A stretch of 64,000 bases of DNA from Leguminivora glycinivorella (taxonomy: Eukaryota > Arthropoda > Insecta > Lepidoptera > Tortricidae): assembly GCF_023078275.1 (NCBI RefSeq), contig NC_062983.1:7495001-7559000 (forward strand), in the 5' to 3' direction. Each line of letters begins with the position of its first letter. Positions within the stretch are counted from its first letter, which is position 1. Of the stretch, positions 63,723 to 64,000 are shown one piece after another. The notes under the pieces were generated by a model that saw only the letters and a program-made list of their open reading frames with translations, was not told the DNA's origin and searched no databases. The translations under genes were made by a program, and so were the position numbers.

Positions 63723-64000
63723 GTAACTTTCTTAAATTTGTCAATAACCTAAACGAGGTTTCCTAGTACAGATATTTGGTTGTGGCAAAACACCCAAATG
63801 GGCATCCCGACTCTGACAACAGACAAAAAATTTCGCGCTGCCTTCGCTCGCGTTTACTACTTTTACATAGGTCATGTTTTCAGTTCTTGATCAATACTTC
63901 GCGCTCACTACGCTTGAAATCTCGTTTTCATTTCAAGCCTGATTTCCTGCTCGCTCTGGTACTACTTTTTGTTTGCTATGTTATGTGCTATCAGCTGCAA

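Noticed and set aside
62331..62819. 162-codon - strand frame
   Set aside because: It overlaps the LINE 3' relic and intron DNA, has no recognisable domain and no splice or promoter support.

Overview
The window looks like a lepidopteran (moth or butterfly) nuclear genome. It is AT-rich, its genes have introns with GT..AG splicing, and it is full of tRNA-headed SINEs, MITEs, hAT elements and LTR retrotransposons of kinds common in Lepidoptera. No part looks prokaryotic. All identifications come from reading the sequence; no database search was run.

One host gene dominates: papilin (Ppn), on the + strand, an extracellular-matrix protein of the ADAMTS-like family. I can join 38 or 39 coding exons from an ATG at 704 or 716 to the intron after 63722, and every exon junction keeps the frame. 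The gene runs off the right edge. Domain order is: signal peptide (716-1459), first thrombospondin type-1 repeat (38963), ADAMTS-type cysteine-rich and spacer modules (40730-44181), six more thrombospondin repeats (44049-47338), an acidic linker (47900), a Ser/Thr/Gly/Glu mucin-like region (48773-54978), eleven short cysteine-rich lagrin-type repeats (55125-58842) and at least five Kunitz domains (59319-63722). About 1,843 codons are visible.

Intron 2 of papilin (1460-38962, 37.5 kb) is a nest of mobile elements. From left to right it holds: SINE and MITE copies; a possible THAP zinc-finger exon; a degenerate tandem array of about 180 bp units; a 15.5-kb LTR element (8058-23512); a tandem duplication; a tRNA-headed SINE; a Ty3/gypsy element of CsRn1 type on the - strand (27031-33864), which itself carries a hAT-like insertion and a small retroposon; a hAT MITE; and several dispersed repeats.

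The 15.5-kb element is the most unusual object. Its two 3,261-bp LTRs look identical and are flanked by a 4-bp target duplication (AATG). A primer-binding-like site and a purine tract orient it on the - strand. It has no gag or pol frame, so it resembles a large non-autonomous LARD-type element. Inside it, on the opposite strand, lies a chain of exon-like blocks with good splice sites and polyadenylation signals, as expected if an intron-containing transcription unit had been carried in antisense.

A second pattern is that many papilin exons are followed, within tens to hundreds of bases, by a decayed partial copy of the same exon (at least nine exons), so the gene seems to undergo repeated local exon duplication and decay.
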